Shown: positions 39,601 through 47,272, counted from the stretch's first letter. The stretch is DNA of 64,000 nt from Bizionia saleffrena (GCF_008086175.1 NZ_VSKM01000012.1:24055-88054), one strand, 5' to 3'. The notes: generated by a model not told the origin, from the sequence alone. Numbers and translations are program-made.

Positions 39601-40922
39601 AAGTTAACTACTCAGAAACTAACGGTACATATATTCCAGGATATTTAAATACTCCTGGTTTTGTGGGGACCTTAAAACCGACTTTAGGCTATACTTTTGG
39701 TAGCCAAAATGATGTTAGAGAATTAGCTGCGCGAAACGGTTGGTTAACGGTATTTCCAGATTTTAACGAACAATACACAAAAAACAGAACAGAGCAATTA
39801 GATATATCGGCAAATTTAGAACCGTTTAACGACCTTAAAATTGATTTAGTAGGGTTTAGAACATATGCCGAAAACTACACAGAAAACTATAGAATAACCG
39901 ATGGTCTTTACGAGTCGCTAACACCAAATACGTTTGGAAATATTAGTATTTCTACCTTTACATTGCCAACAGCTTTTGGTAAAAGTAACGATGTGAGTTC
40001 CGATGCTTTTACCGATTTTAGAGAGAATAGATTGGTAATTGCGCAACGTTTGGCTAGAGAACGTGGAGCAGATGCCAATGCGGTCGATGCTGAAGGCTAT
40101 CCTTTAGGTTTTGGCAAGACAAGTCAAGCTGTATTATTACCGGCTTTTGTAAGTGCCTATACCGGCCAAAAAGCAGAGAAAGCGAAGTTAGGAGCGATTA
40201 AAAACTTTCCTATTCCAAACTGGGATATTAAATACACGGGTTTAATGAAGGTGAAATGGTTTAAAGACCGCTTTAAACGGTTCTCTTTAAGTCACGGATA
40301 CCGTTCTAGTTATACCATAAACCAGTTTCGAACCAATTTAGATTTTAGCGGTATCGACTATGGTTTAGACTACAATACGCAACCAGCAGAAGATATTGAT
40401 CAAGCCGGAAATTTTAAAAACGAAAACTTATACAGTAACGTTAATTTAACCGAACTATTTAGTCCGTTAATTCGTGTAGATTTCGAAATGAAAAACTCTG
40501 TTAAGGTGTTATTGGAATTAAAAAAAGACCGCTTATTATCTTTAAGTTTCGATAATAATTTAATGACCGAAATTCAGGGTAACGAATATGTCTTAGGATT
40601 AGGATATCGTTTTAAAGATGTAAGAATAAAAACAAAACTTGCAGGGCCTAAAAAGTCGATAGTGAGTGATTTAATAATGGAAGCTAACATTTCTGTGCGC
40701 GATAATAAAACCATTATTAGATATCTGGATGTAGACAACAATCAAATTACTAACGGCCAGACTATTTATGGTTTAAAATACAATGCGAATTACTCGTTTA
40801 GTAAAAACTTAACTGGTATTTTCTATTTCGATTATACGTTCTCAGAATATGCGATTTCGACAGCATTTCCGCAAACAACTATTCGGTCTGGATTAACGCT
40901 ACGATATAATTTCGGTAATTAG
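33645..40922 (+). CDS. sprA: Type IX secretion / gliding motility outer-membrane translocon SprA
   Basis: SprA (Sov), 2425 residues, the giant outer-membrane barrel through which type IX secretion substrates leave the cell; it is also needed for gliding. The length is typical. The signal peptide (KYLVLLSFTLSTTVVLAQ) lies at residues 14-31. The chain has the usual beta-strand-rich composition, ending in a Phe-rich last strand (TIRSGLTLRYNFGN). The only in-frame starts before the signal peptide are TTG (33645) or CTG (33660). The first ATG would remove the signal, so a non-ATG start is required; TTG is used here. It follows ruvA by six bases. The partner gliding gene remB-like is at 43.5 kb and a probable substrate is at 61.3 kb. 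Confidence 0.95.
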   Translation: MNRTNLKFQKSIKKYLVLLSFTLSTTVVLAQDPVIPVVEQDSTKTGFVMGDMEMPNPQSIESRYTYDPKTDSYIYTESVGTFTINYPTILTPKEYQDLVFKENLKSYYKNKIDAFEGKKDNTGDQQKNLLPEFYVNSGFFESIFGGNTIEVVPQGSLEMDLGVLFTKQDNPSFSPQNRSNFTFDFDQRISLSLLGKVGTRLQVTANYDTESTFDFQNLVKLEYTPTEDDIIQKIEVGNVSMPLNSSLISGAQSLFGVKTQLKFGKTTITGVFSEQKSDTRSVVAQGGGTLSEFDFFIRDYDENRHFFLAQYFRNNYDKALSNYPYINSNVQITRAEVWVTNKSNRTENVRNIVALQDLGESGVIGNSGVTVTAGPNAFPSNGNNRLDPTNIGGPGSQLTSAIRDIATVQSGVIVPGFNEGFDYAKLENTRKLNEGQEYTLNTQLGYLSLNQRLNNDEVLAVAFQFTVGGKVYQVGEFANDGVNATDVDTNSDGEVTNVTNNNLVLKLLKSSITSVSQPIWDLMMKNVYNTGAYQLSQEDFKLNIFYNEAAPLNFIRPVEGTTFGTDFEGNAIEETTLLRLFNLDRLNFNNDPQTNGDGFFDFVPGITVIPQNGNIVFTKVEPFGRYLFDVLDDDNNPGDNATDYNNDTYANLNQEKYVYDLLYKGTKTAALEENEKNKFQIKGRYKSEGGEGIPIGGFNVPRGSVKVTAGGRVLVEGVDYTVNYQLGRVQILDPALKASNTPIQVTTENNAIFGQQTKRFTGLNVEHQFNESFILGATYINLNERPITQKANYNTEPINNTMLGFNGNYSTEVPFFTRLVNKLPNVDTDAPSNLSVRGEFAYLLPGAPKGTDFNGEATAYVDDFEGTQNGIDLRSQQAWFLSSRPLNLGRIYSNSSASEDDNGLQNGYDRALLNWYSIDPIFYSSQRPSGLTDDDVSNIYTSRVFINELFPEQDIAQGQTSVINTLDLTIYPQERGPYNFKPGTEDNIITTPNESWAGITRGLSSTDFEQSNVEYIEFWLQDPFQDNATNPGGKLVFNLGSISEDVLKDGRKQYENGLPKDGNIALLPQTDFETVVPQNQALIYAFDTTGQERINQDVGYDGYNDTEEAAVFAAFGGLADPANDNYQYFINAEGDVLDRYKRYNNVQGNSPDNFSDTNRGSTTQPDVEDVNRDNTMNTIDSYFEYNLDITRQNLPINSLNEITTNNPIGEFIKDLKIRPRVMPNGDTEQIRWYQFRVPVNVPLSTFDDPTIPQYTRQNGITDFRSIRFARMYLENFSEQTTFRFGTLELVRSDWRRYTLALDENDSSPDDPQTDFSVGAVSTQTNDGNYVSPPGVEAEQLNNNNSIIDQNEQALVVNVCGLETEDSRAVYKNISVDMRQYKRLQMFVHAREGDIAGLGNNDLVGFIRMGNDLTQNYYQIEIPLSVYNGGAQPEDYWPESNEIDVELELLQRLKSLGISDGSLANEDASFYDVIDGELVAVPFANQYDGYVTGQQRLAIKGNPNFGAIRTLMVGVKNASGFESCGEVWYNELRLSEMDNEGGWATVLSMDTNFADFANVSATGRMATAGFGSIDQGPNQRSREDVKQYDVVTNLNLGQLLPKKWGLQVPFNYGQAEELITPEYDQQYEDLKLQTRLDAAETESERDNIREQSEEYTKRKSINFIGVRKNRTGESKPQLYDVENLTLNYSYNKVEHRDFEIERSVDKQLRAGVNYAYNFQPKVIEPFKENDSLFTKKYWKLLKDFNVNLLPASFTVNTDVNRQFNRQLFREVELGGSNIGLEELYRRNYTFDFQYNVNWNLTKSLAFNFSASNNNIVRNYFKEGNIRGEQDPELDVWDGLLDFGDPNRQYQLLGINYEIPINKIPALSFIKATYAYTGEFQWQKGSDLFGDIVADDGVSYDLGNSISNGNTHNINSTLDMNKLYKYVGLTKKRKTSRLGKVSRFDRNVVGAPPGEEEKEDGKKDKGQSGANALANIGIDVLTVVKRIQVNYSETNGTYIPGYLNTPGFVGTLKPTLGYTFGSQNDVRELAARNGWLTVFPDFNEQYTKNRTEQLDISANLEPFNDLKIDLVGFRTYAENYTENYRITDGLYESLTPNTFGNISISTFTLPTAFGKSNDVSSDAFTDFRENRLVIAQRLARERGADANAVDAEGYPLGFGKTSQAVLLPAFVSAYTGQKAEKAKLGAIKNFPIPNWDIKYTGLMKVKWFKDRFKRFSLSHGYRSSYTINQFRTNLDFSGIDYGLDYNTQPAEDIDQAGNFKNENLYSNVNLTELFSPLIRVDFEMKNSVKVLLELKKDRLLSLSFDNNLMTEIQGNEYVLGLGYRFKDVRIKTKLAGPKKSIVSDLIMEANISVRDNKTIIRYLDVDNNQITNGQTIYGLKYNANYSFSKNLTGIFYFDYTFSEYAISTAFPQTTIRSGLTLRYNFGN

Positions 40923-40933
40923 TAGTTTCCCAC

Positions 40934-40963
40934 TTGAAATACCAATTTGATTAAATACCTTTG
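40934..40963 (+). promoter_or_regulatory. Promoter of gcvH
   Basis: TTG (40934-40936), a 19-base spacer, TACCTTTG (40956-40963). Near-perfect Bacteroidota promoter, starting 12 bases after the sprA stop and 15 bases before the gcvH ATG. Confidence 0.7.
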
Positions 40964-40977
40964 TAAAAAATAAAATA

Positions 40978-41358
40978 ATGAATATACCATCAGAATTAAA
41001 GTACACTAAAGACCACGAATGGGTTAAAGTAGAAGGAGACGTAGCAACTGTAGGGATTACAGATTTTGCACAAAGCGAATTAGGAGACATCGTTTATGTA
41101 GACATTGATACGGTAGATGACACTTTAGAAATTGAAGAAGTTTTTGGATCTGTTGAAGCCGTAAAAACGGTATCAGATTTATTTTTACCATTATCGGGAG
41201 AAATTATCGCGTTTAATGACGCTTTAGAAGACGAGCCAGAAAAGGTAAACACAGATCCTTATGGAGAGGGATGGATTATTAAAATTAAATTTTCTGACGC
41301 TTCGCAAATAGAAGGGTTAATGTCAGATAGCGATTACAAAGCTATGATCAGTGCTTAA
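40978..41358 (+). CDS. gcvH: Glycine cleavage system H protein
   Basis: GcvH, 126 residues, the lipoyl-carrying shuttle of the glycine cleavage system. It starts with the family pattern IPSELKYTKDHEWVKVEGD and VGITDFAQSELGDIVYVD. The lipoyl attachment segment is FGSVEAVKTVSDL with Lys63. The C-terminal part (NTDPYGEGWIIKIK) is complete. The other gcv genes are not in this window. Its stop overlaps the GTG start of the VanZ-like gene by 8 bp, so translation may be coupled. Confidence 0.97.
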   Translation: MNIPSELKYTKDHEWVKVEGDVATVGITDFAQSELGDIVYVDIDTVDDTLEIEEVFGSVEAVKTVSDLFLPLSGEIIAFNDALEDEPEKVNTDPYGEGWIIKIKFSDASQIEGLMSDSDYKAMISA

Positions 41359-41728
41359 AAAGGGTTTATGTTTTTTAAGTGTAGCGTATACTTGTGTATT
41401 ACTGTTGGCCAGTTTATTAAACGTTAATAGTATCACCCAAGAGTTACCTACTAATAGTGATAAAGTTTTACACGCTATGGCTCACGGTATTCTAACAAGC
41501 TTTTGGTTTTTAACGCTAAGCGTAACGTTTAATATAAAAGTGCTAAAGTCTGTAATCTATGCTGCTGGAGCAGCCATTATCTTTGGAGTAATTATAGAGG
41601 TGCTGCAAGGAACTATAACACAGAATCGTGTTACAGACTTTAACGATATCTTAGCAAACGTTTTAGGCACAGTTGTTGCTGTGTTAATAATACTAGGCTT
41701 ACGCTTTAAAGAATTAAAAAATAAATAA
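41351..41728 (+). CDS. VanZ-like membrane protein
   Basis: A 125-residue VanZ-family membrane protein with about four helices. Typical positions are DKVLHAMAHGILTSFWF and GVIIEVLQGTITQNRVTDFNDILANVLGT. The reading frame must begin at the GTG at 41351, which overlaps gcvH; the first internal ATG would remove two helices. VanZ relatives are linked to resistance to some glycopeptides or lipoglycopeptides, but the biochemical role of this short form is not known. Confidence 0.85.
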   Translation: MLKKGLCFLSVAYTCVLLLASLLNVNSITQELPTNSDKVLHAMAHGILTSFWFLTLSVTFNIKVLKSVIYAAGAAIIFGVIIEVLQGTITQNRVTDFNDILANVLGTVVAVLIILGLRFKELKNK

Positions 41729-41787
41729 ACCTTTGCTTTTTTTACAAATAAATAGTTAAATTAGCACTCAGGAAAAAAAATTAATTT

Positions 41788-42504
41788 ATGGAACCTAAAA
41801 AAAATCCGAAATCTAACGTAGGGAGAAACAGTTCTCTTTATTTTGCGGTTGGGATGGTGTTAATGTTACTATTAACAAATTTCGCCATTAACTACAAGAC
41901 CTACGACAAAGAGATCGTTGACATTGCTCAACTTGACGTGGCCGATGAATTGGAAGAAGACATTCCAATTACAATGCAAGCACCACCACCGCCACCACCT
42001 CCGCCACCACCACCAGCGCCAGAGGTTATTGATGTTATAGAAGACGAAGAAGAAATTGAAGAAACGGTTATCGAATCTACCGAAACGAGTCAAGAAGAAG
42101 AGATTGTTGAGGTCGAGGAAGTAGTGATTGAAGAAATTGAAGAGGATGTAGAAGTCTCTTTTGCTGTAATAGAAAATGTGCCAATTTTCCCAGGTTGTGA
42201 GAGTGGTACGAACGCACAGAAAAAGAAATGTATGTCTGATAAGATTAATCAGATAGTTAGAAAAAAGTTTGATGCTGAATTAGGTTCTGAACTTGGTTTA
42301 AGTGGAAAACAAAAAATTAGCGTTTTCTTTACTATTGATAAAGTAGGAAATATTGTAAACGTTAGAACTAGAGCACCGCACCCAAGATTAGAAAAGGAAG
42401 CACAACGTGTTGTAGGTTTAATACCTCAAATGAAACCAGGTAAACAAAGAGGGAAGCCTGTTAAGGTAACGTTCTATTTACCAATATCATTTAACATTCA
42501 GTAA
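41788..42504 (+). CDS. TonB-type energy transducer
   Basis: A 238-residue TonB protein. It has a short cytoplasmic N-terminus, one membrane helix (about 18-36), then an uninterrupted proline run (66-76) and an acidic Glu/Val-rich spacer to about 125. The C-terminal TonB-C domain (about 128-238) includes KISVFFTIDKVGNIVNVRTRAPHPRLEKEAQRV. Two cysteines (137 and 148) open that domain and could form a disulfide. TonB links the ExbBD motor to outer-membrane TonB-dependent transporters. No exbBD genes are nearby, so it must use a motor encoded elsewhere. Confidence 0.9.
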   Translation: MEPKKNPKSNVGRNSSLYFAVGMVLMLLLTNFAINYKTYDKEIVDIAQLDVADELEEDIPITMQAPPPPPPPPPPPAPEVIDVIEDEEEIEETVIESTETSQEEEIVEVEEVVIEEIEEDVEVSFAVIENVPIFPGCESGTNAQKKKCMSDKINQIVRKKFDAELGSELGLSGKQKISVFFTIDKVGNIVNVRTRAPHPRLEKEAQRVVGLIPQMKPGKQRGKPVKVTFYLPISFNIQ

Positions 42505-42526
42505 CAGTACGTTTAGTAATACTCTT

Positions 42527-42562
42527 AAAAAATCCCACTACAAGCCGTAGTGGGATTTTTTT
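42527..42562 (+). terminator. Terminator between the two TonB-type genes
   Basis: Stem AATCCCACTAC / GTAGTGGGATT (42531-42541 with 42547-42557), 5-base loop, flanking A and T runs. It separates the gcvH-vanZ-tonB unit from the following gene. Confidence 0.88.
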
Positions 42563-42617
42563 GTTTGGTACACTTATTGATTATTTATAATAATATTAAC
42601 ATTTAAAATCGATTATT

Positions 42618-43430
42618 ATGAAAAAATCAATTATTAAAGTAGGTAAGCTTCAGGATAGTGGTAAAAGTGTTACTAAATCTGGAAAAAAACAAACGGATTT
42701 AAAATACAACGCATCGCTTTATTTCCAGATCGGATTAATAATATGCTTGCTCGGTAGTTATCTAGCCTTAGAGTCTAAATCTAAAGTGAGTTCAAAACGT
42801 ATTATATATCAAGAGGTTCAAATAGTTGAAGATATAGATTACACTGAAAGCAATTTTGAAGTGTATAGGGAGCCGACAGAAAAGATTTCCTCTATGAATA
42901 AAATAGAGACTCAAGTTATTACCGAAGTTATTCAAGTTACAGATAACGACGCTATTAGTGCAAAGAACGATGTTGTATTTATTACAACGCAACAAAATGA
43001 ATTTGTAGGGCCTGCTAGAGCGGTGTTATCAACAAACGCACCAGATTTAAACATCGAAAAACCCGAGGAACCAGTAAGTATTTTGGCGGTTCAATTCGTG
43101 CCTGTGTATCCTGGTTGTGAAAGTGAAACCACAAACTTGGGCAGACGACACTGTATGTCTGAGAAACTAGGGCGATTTGTCAAAAAACAATTCGATGCTG
43201 ATTTAGCTCCCGATTTAGGTTTAATTGGACGTCAAAAAATTGATGTTCTTTTTAAAATTAACAAACAAGGTGAAGTGGTAGTTTTAAAGACAAGAGCGCC
43301 AAGAATAGAATTAGAGAAAGAAGCACGACGAGTAATAAGTGATATACCAAGAATGCAACCCGGTAAAAACGGCGATAGTGTCGTGGAGGTATTATACAGT
43401 CTTCCTATTATTTTTGATATACAAAATTAG
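42618..43430 (+). CDS. TonB-like protein without the proline linker
   Basis: A 270-residue paralogue of the preceding TonB. It keeps one membrane helix (about 34-51) and a C-terminal TonB-C domain (about 158-270) very like its neighbour's: VPVYPGCESE, then CMSEKLGRFVKKQFDADL and TRAPRIELEKEARRVISDIPRMQPGK. Cys167 and Cys179 match the cysteine pair next door. The middle region (55-157) has almost no prolines and reads like an ordinary soluble linker, so it may not span the periplasm in the TonB manner. It arose by tandem duplication (inference from identity and position). Function unknown; it may be a specialised TonB or a decoy. Confidence 0.85.
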   Translation: MKKSIIKVGKLQDSGKSVTKSGKKQTDLKYNASLYFQIGLIICLLGSYLALESKSKVSSKRIIYQEVQIVEDIDYTESNFEVYREPTEKISSMNKIETQVITEVIQVTDNDAISAKNDVVFITTQQNEFVGPARAVLSTNAPDLNIEKPEEPVSILAVQFVPVYPGCESETTNLGRRHCMSEKLGRFVKKQFDADLAPDLGLIGRQKIDVLFKINKQGEVVVLKTRAPRIELEKEARRVISDIPRMQPGKNGDSVVEVLYSLPIIFDIQN

Positions 43431-43544
43431 TCTAATCCTTTATAAAATAAACTAAGTGGATATTAAGAAAAGCAATAGCCGCTTTTTTTCTGTTTTCTCT
43501 TCATTAAAAAACACTATATTTCGCAAAAATAAACGCCATTTCTT

Positions 43545-45653
43545 ATGAAGCTTCGCTTGCTAGGAGTACTTTTTTGCCTACCACTAATTACCTTATCGCA
43601 GAATAACACAACGAACGAAAAACCGCCAGTTTTTGAAACGTGTAGTAAAGAGCCGTTAGCGGATATTCAAAAATGTTTTGATACTAAAGTGTATCAATTT
43701 CTCTTCGAGAATTTTAATGTACCTAAGGCATTGGTAGATGAGAATTACAAAGGCGAAGTGATTATTCTCTTTGAAGTAGATGCTAAAGGAGCTTTTGGAG
43801 TGATGTATGTAGATGCCGTTTACAATACCTTAAAAACAGAAGCGATTAGAGTGTTCAACGCTTTTCCAAAAGTGAAGCCAGCGACGTATAATGGTAAGGC
43901 AACTTTTAAACAATACTCGATTGCTTTAGCTATTCCATTAAAAGATAGAATTGTTTTAACCGAAGAGTTATCAGGCAAGAACACAGAGCAAGAGCTCTCG
44001 GTTTTAGAGCAAGAAGCAAAAAAAGAATTCGATAGTGTTTCACAAAGTTTGGTGCCGTATTCTGAAAAAGAATATAGCAGTCAATTAAATATTCCGTTTA
44101 CGCATAGTAATTATGCGAAATTTGATCGTGCTATTAATTTAGTCGGAACCAATAGCCATACCGCCTCCAAACCTTATTTATACGAGGATGTTTCTAATTA
44201 TTATGATTTTAAATCAGAAAATAAAGCGTTAAAAAAAGAAACAAATTCGTGGTTTGGAAGAAAATTATGGAATGAGCATTTTGTGCAAGTGCAAAGCAAA
44301 TCCTATTGGTTCACTATCGACCCTGTGTTAGATTTACAAATCGGTAAAGATTTTGATGCCGATTTTAATGCTACATTTAATAACACGAGAGGGGTTTATA
44401 TTCAAGGTGGATTAGGTAAAAATTTAAGTTTTTCTGCCTCGGTTTACGAAAGCCAAGGACGATTTGCTCAATATTATAATACATATGCCGAATCTCTAAA
44501 AGCATTTGGCCCTGACCCGGCAATCATTCCCGGTCGCGGAATTGCCAAACGCTTTAAAGAAGATGCTTACGATTATCCAGTAGCAGAGGCTTATCTTTCG
44601 TACAGTCCTTCCTCTTTTATAAATGTTCAATTTGGTCATGGTAAAACATTTATTGGCGACGGTTACCGCTCTTTATTTCAAAGTGATGTTGCTAGTCCGC
44701 ACCCATTTTTAAAACTGAACACCAAATTCTGGAAAATAAAATACACAAATACGTACACGTGGTTGCGCGATGTGCGACCAGAAGTGACCGAAGACGGCGC
44801 GTTTTTAACAAAATATATAGCGAATCACTATTTAAGTTGGAACGTTAACAAACGTTTAAACATTGGTTTATTCGAATCTGTAGTATGGACAAATAGTAAC
44901 GATCGCGGTTTCGATATTAATTATTTAAACCCTATTATTTTTTACAGAGCGATAGAGTTTGAAACGGGACAAGATGCAGGAAATGCAATTGTAGGGGCCT
45001 CAGGAAAATATAAACTCAATGATAACGTAAATTTTTACGGACAATTTATTCTAGATGAGTTTTCGCTAAAGGATATAAAAGGTGGTGAGAAAAGTTGGAA
45101 AAATAAGTATGGCTATCAATTGGGAGCGAAGTATTACGATGCTTTTAAAGTGAAGAACTTAATGCTTCAAGTAGAATATAATCAAGTACGACCGTATACG
45201 TATTCTCATAATTCTATCGAATTAAATTACGGACATAATAACCAGCCGATGGCCCATTTATGGGGTGCTAATTTTAAAGAGCTTATTTTAATTGGGCGCT
45301 ATAATTACAAACGTTGGATGGGAGAAGCGAAATTGGTGTATGGTATTCGTGGTTTTGATGTTAATGATGATGCAGATACCTTTAGTTATGGTGGCGATAT
45401 TTATAAAAATTACAACGACCGACCTTTTGATACCGGAGTGGACATAGGGCAAGGTATAAAAACAAAAACAATTAACGCGAGTTTACAAGGAGGTTACTTG
45501 GTAAATCCAGCTTCAAATTTAAAACTCTTTGCTAATATTAGCTACCGAAACTTTAATCCAGAAGCACAAACAACTTCTTTGCTAAACAATAATACGGTAT
45601 GGTTTAGTTTAGGACTTAAAACAGACTTATTTAATTGGTATTTTGATTTGTAG
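43545..45653 (+). CDS. remB: RemB-like gliding motility outer-membrane protein
   Basis: A 702-residue exported protein with a signal peptide (LLGVLFCLPLITLS then Q). Residues about 27-135 resemble the TonB-C domain of the two genes upstream, with Cys33 and Cys44 at the same spacing and a VIILFEVDAKGAFGVMYV strand pattern. The rest (about 185-702) is an outer-membrane beta-barrel-like region rich in aromatic alternation, with segments such as FINVQFGHGKTFIGDGYRSLFQSD and RGFDINYLNPIIFYRAIEFETG. This architecture and neighbourhood match RemB-type gliding proteins of Flavobacteriaceae; the assignment rests on recall of that family, not on a search. The end overlaps the -33 box of the ctaB promoter. 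Confidence 0.72.
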   Translation: MKLRLLGVLFCLPLITLSQNNTTNEKPPVFETCSKEPLADIQKCFDTKVYQFLFENFNVPKALVDENYKGEVIILFEVDAKGAFGVMYVDAVYNTLKTEAIRVFNAFPKVKPATYNGKATFKQYSIALAIPLKDRIVLTEELSGKNTEQELSVLEQEAKKEFDSVSQSLVPYSEKEYSSQLNIPFTHSNYAKFDRAINLVGTNSHTASKPYLYEDVSNYYDFKSENKALKKETNSWFGRKLWNEHFVQVQSKSYWFTIDPVLDLQIGKDFDADFNATFNNTRGVYIQGGLGKNLSFSASVYESQGRFAQYYNTYAESLKAFGPDPAIIPGRGIAKRFKEDAYDYPVAEAYLSYSPSSFINVQFGHGKTFIGDGYRSLFQSDVASPHPFLKLNTKFWKIKYTNTYTWLRDVRPEVTEDGAFLTKYIANHYLSWNVNKRLNIGLFESVVWTNSNDRGFDINYLNPIIFYRAIEFETGQDAGNAIVGASGKYKLNDNVNFYGQFILDEFSLKDIKGGEKSWKNKYGYQLGAKYYDAFKVKNLMLQVEYNQVRPYTYSHNSIELNYGHNNQPMAHLWGANFKELILIGRYNYKRWMGEAKLVYGIRGFDVNDDADTFSYGGDIYKNYNDRPFDTGVDIGQGIKTKTINASLQGGYLVNPASNLKLFANISYRNFNPEAQTTSLLNNNTVWFSLGLKTDLFNWYFDL

Positions 45654-45677
45654 AATTACTTTTTCAAAGTATCTTTG
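45647..45677 (+). promoter_or_regulatory. Promoter of ctaB
   Basis: TTTG (45647-45650), exactly 19 bases, then TATCTTTG (45670-45677). Perfect match to the Bacteroidota consensus. The -33 box lies inside the last codons of the preceding gene. Confidence 0.78.
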
Positions 45678-45715
45678 CAACAGCTAAAAAACAGCTTGTA
45701 AAGCAAAGCCCTATT

Positions 45716-46609
45716 TTGAGTAAAACAGCAACACCAAGAGTAAAACACAGTTTACTTTCAGATTTTAAAGAAATCACAAAAATGCGATTAGCATTAAGTG
45801 TGGTGTTCTCTTCAATAGCAGGTTATTTGCTTGGGGTAGACGAGGTGAGCTTTAAAGTGCTTGCATTATTAGCTCTTGGTGGTTATTTTATGGTTGGAGC
45901 CTCTAATGCTTTTAATCAAATCATAGAAAAAGATTTAGATGTTTTAATGCATCGCACTAGAAACAGACCAATTCCTGCGGGACGAATGTCTGTAAAAACA
46001 GCCTTTATAATTGCTTCGGTTTTTACTGTTTTAGGGCTTTCAATTTTATACTCTATAAACAAACAAACAGCGATGTTTGGTGCTATTTCTATCTTTTTAT
46101 ACACGTGTGTCTATACGCCTTTAAAAACAAAAACACCATTATCGGTATTTGTCGGTGCTATTCCTGGCGCTATTCCTTTTATGTTAGGATGGGTTGCCGC
46201 TACCGATACTTTTGGTATTGAGCCCGGTACGTTATTTGCATTGCAGTTTTTTTGGCAATTTCCACATTTCTGGGCTATTGGGTGGTTTCTTTACACCGAT
46301 TATAAGCGTGGTGGCTTTTTTATGTTGCCCACCGGTAAACAAGATAAAGGTACTGCTGTGCAGACAATAATGTATACCATTTGGACAATTTTAATTTCTA
46401 TTGTTCCGGTTTTTGGAATTACGGGGGAATTAAAACTGTCTATTATTGCAGCGGTTATTGTTTTCGCTTTCGGACTGTTTATGTTGTTTTATGCGATTCA
46501 GTTGTTTAAGAAAATGACAGAAAAAGCGGCGAAACAGTTAATGTTAGCCAGTGTTTTATATATTACTTTAATTCAAATTGTCTACGTGATAGATAAATTT
46601 ATTCGATAA
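45716..46609 (+). CDS. ctaB: Protoheme IX farnesyltransferase (heme O synthase)
   Basis: CtaB/CyoE, 297 residues, a UbiA-type membrane prenyltransferase that adds a farnesyl group to heme b to give heme O, the precursor of heme A for the oxidase. The first Asp-rich motif is NAFNQIIEKDLDVLMHRTRNRP. The second conserved loop is YTDYKRGGFFMLP. About nine helices are visible. The start codon is TTG (45716), 39 bases after the -7 element; no in-frame ATG precedes the conserved region. It is followed 2 bp later by the first subunit III gene. No ctaA is seen in the window. Confidence 0.95.
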   Translation: MSKTATPRVKHSLLSDFKEITKMRLALSVVFSSIAGYLLGVDEVSFKVLALLALGGYFMVGASNAFNQIIEKDLDVLMHRTRNRPIPAGRMSVKTAFIIASVFTVLGLSILYSINKQTAMFGAISIFLYTCVYTPLKTKTPLSVFVGAIPGAIPFMLGWVAATDTFGIEPGTLFALQFFWQFPHFWAIGWFLYTDYKRGGFFMLPTGKQDKGTAVQTIMYTIWTILISIVPVFGITGELKLSIIAAVIVFAFGLFMLFYAIQLFKKMTEKAAKQLMLASVLYITLIQIVYVIDKFIR

Positions 46610-46611
46610 TT

Positions 46612-47193
46612 ATGGACTTAACTCAAGGAACGCTTCAAGAAAAAAATAATAGAGCCAAAAAAATGATGCTTTGGTTTGGTATTGTTTCACTTATTATGTC
46701 TTTTGCAGGACTAACAAGTGCGGTAATAGTAAGTAGCGCACGGCCAGATTGGACGGAAGATTTGCAATTGCCAAACGTTTTTATCTTTAGTGTATTCGCT
46801 ATTGTTATAAGTAGTATTACGTTTATGCTCGCAAAACGTGCTTTAAAACAAAATAACAGATCGGCAACGACCTCCTATTTAGTGATTACTTTAGCTTTAG
46901 GTATTGCGTTTATTACAATGCAGTTTTTAGGCTTTCAACAATTAATAGAAGCTGGCTATTATTTAACGGGTCCTACTAGCGATCCTAAGGCTTCATTTGT
47001 CTTTTTAATTGCGTTTGTTCACATTTTACACGTACTAGTAGGGCTTATTTGTTTGGTGGTTGTAATTTATAATCATTTTAAACAAAAGTATACAGCCACT
47101 AATATGTTGGGCTTGGAATTGGCAGGTACATTTTGGCACTTTGTTGATATACTTTGGGTCTATCTCTTTTTGTTTTTATATTTCTTGAGCTAG
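46612..47193 (+). CDS. Short heme-copper oxidase subunit III
   Basis: A 193-residue subunit III protein with about five helices. Family segments include SFAGLTSAVIVSSARPDW, MQFLGFQQLIEAGYYLTG, FVFLIAFVHILHVLVGLICLV and LAGTFWHFVDILWVYLFLFLYF, the last being the classic subunit III end. It is co-transcribed with ctaB. It is one of two adjacent subunit III genes; which one joins the ctaC/ctaD oxidase cannot be told. Confidence 0.92.
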   Translation: MDLTQGTLQEKNNRAKKMMLWFGIVSLIMSFAGLTSAVIVSSARPDWTEDLQLPNVFIFSVFAIVISSITFMLAKRALKQNNRSATTSYLVITLALGIAFITMQFLGFQQLIEAGYYLTGPTSDPKASFVFLIAFVHILHVLVGLICLVVVIYNHFKQKYTATNMLGLELAGTFWHFVDILWVYLFLFLYFLS

Positions 47194-47272
47194 TTTTCTA
47201 TTTAAAACAAGCCCACTCGTAGCAGACATTAACAACCAAATTAACCGGAACTCAAATTTAAATCACGTACTA

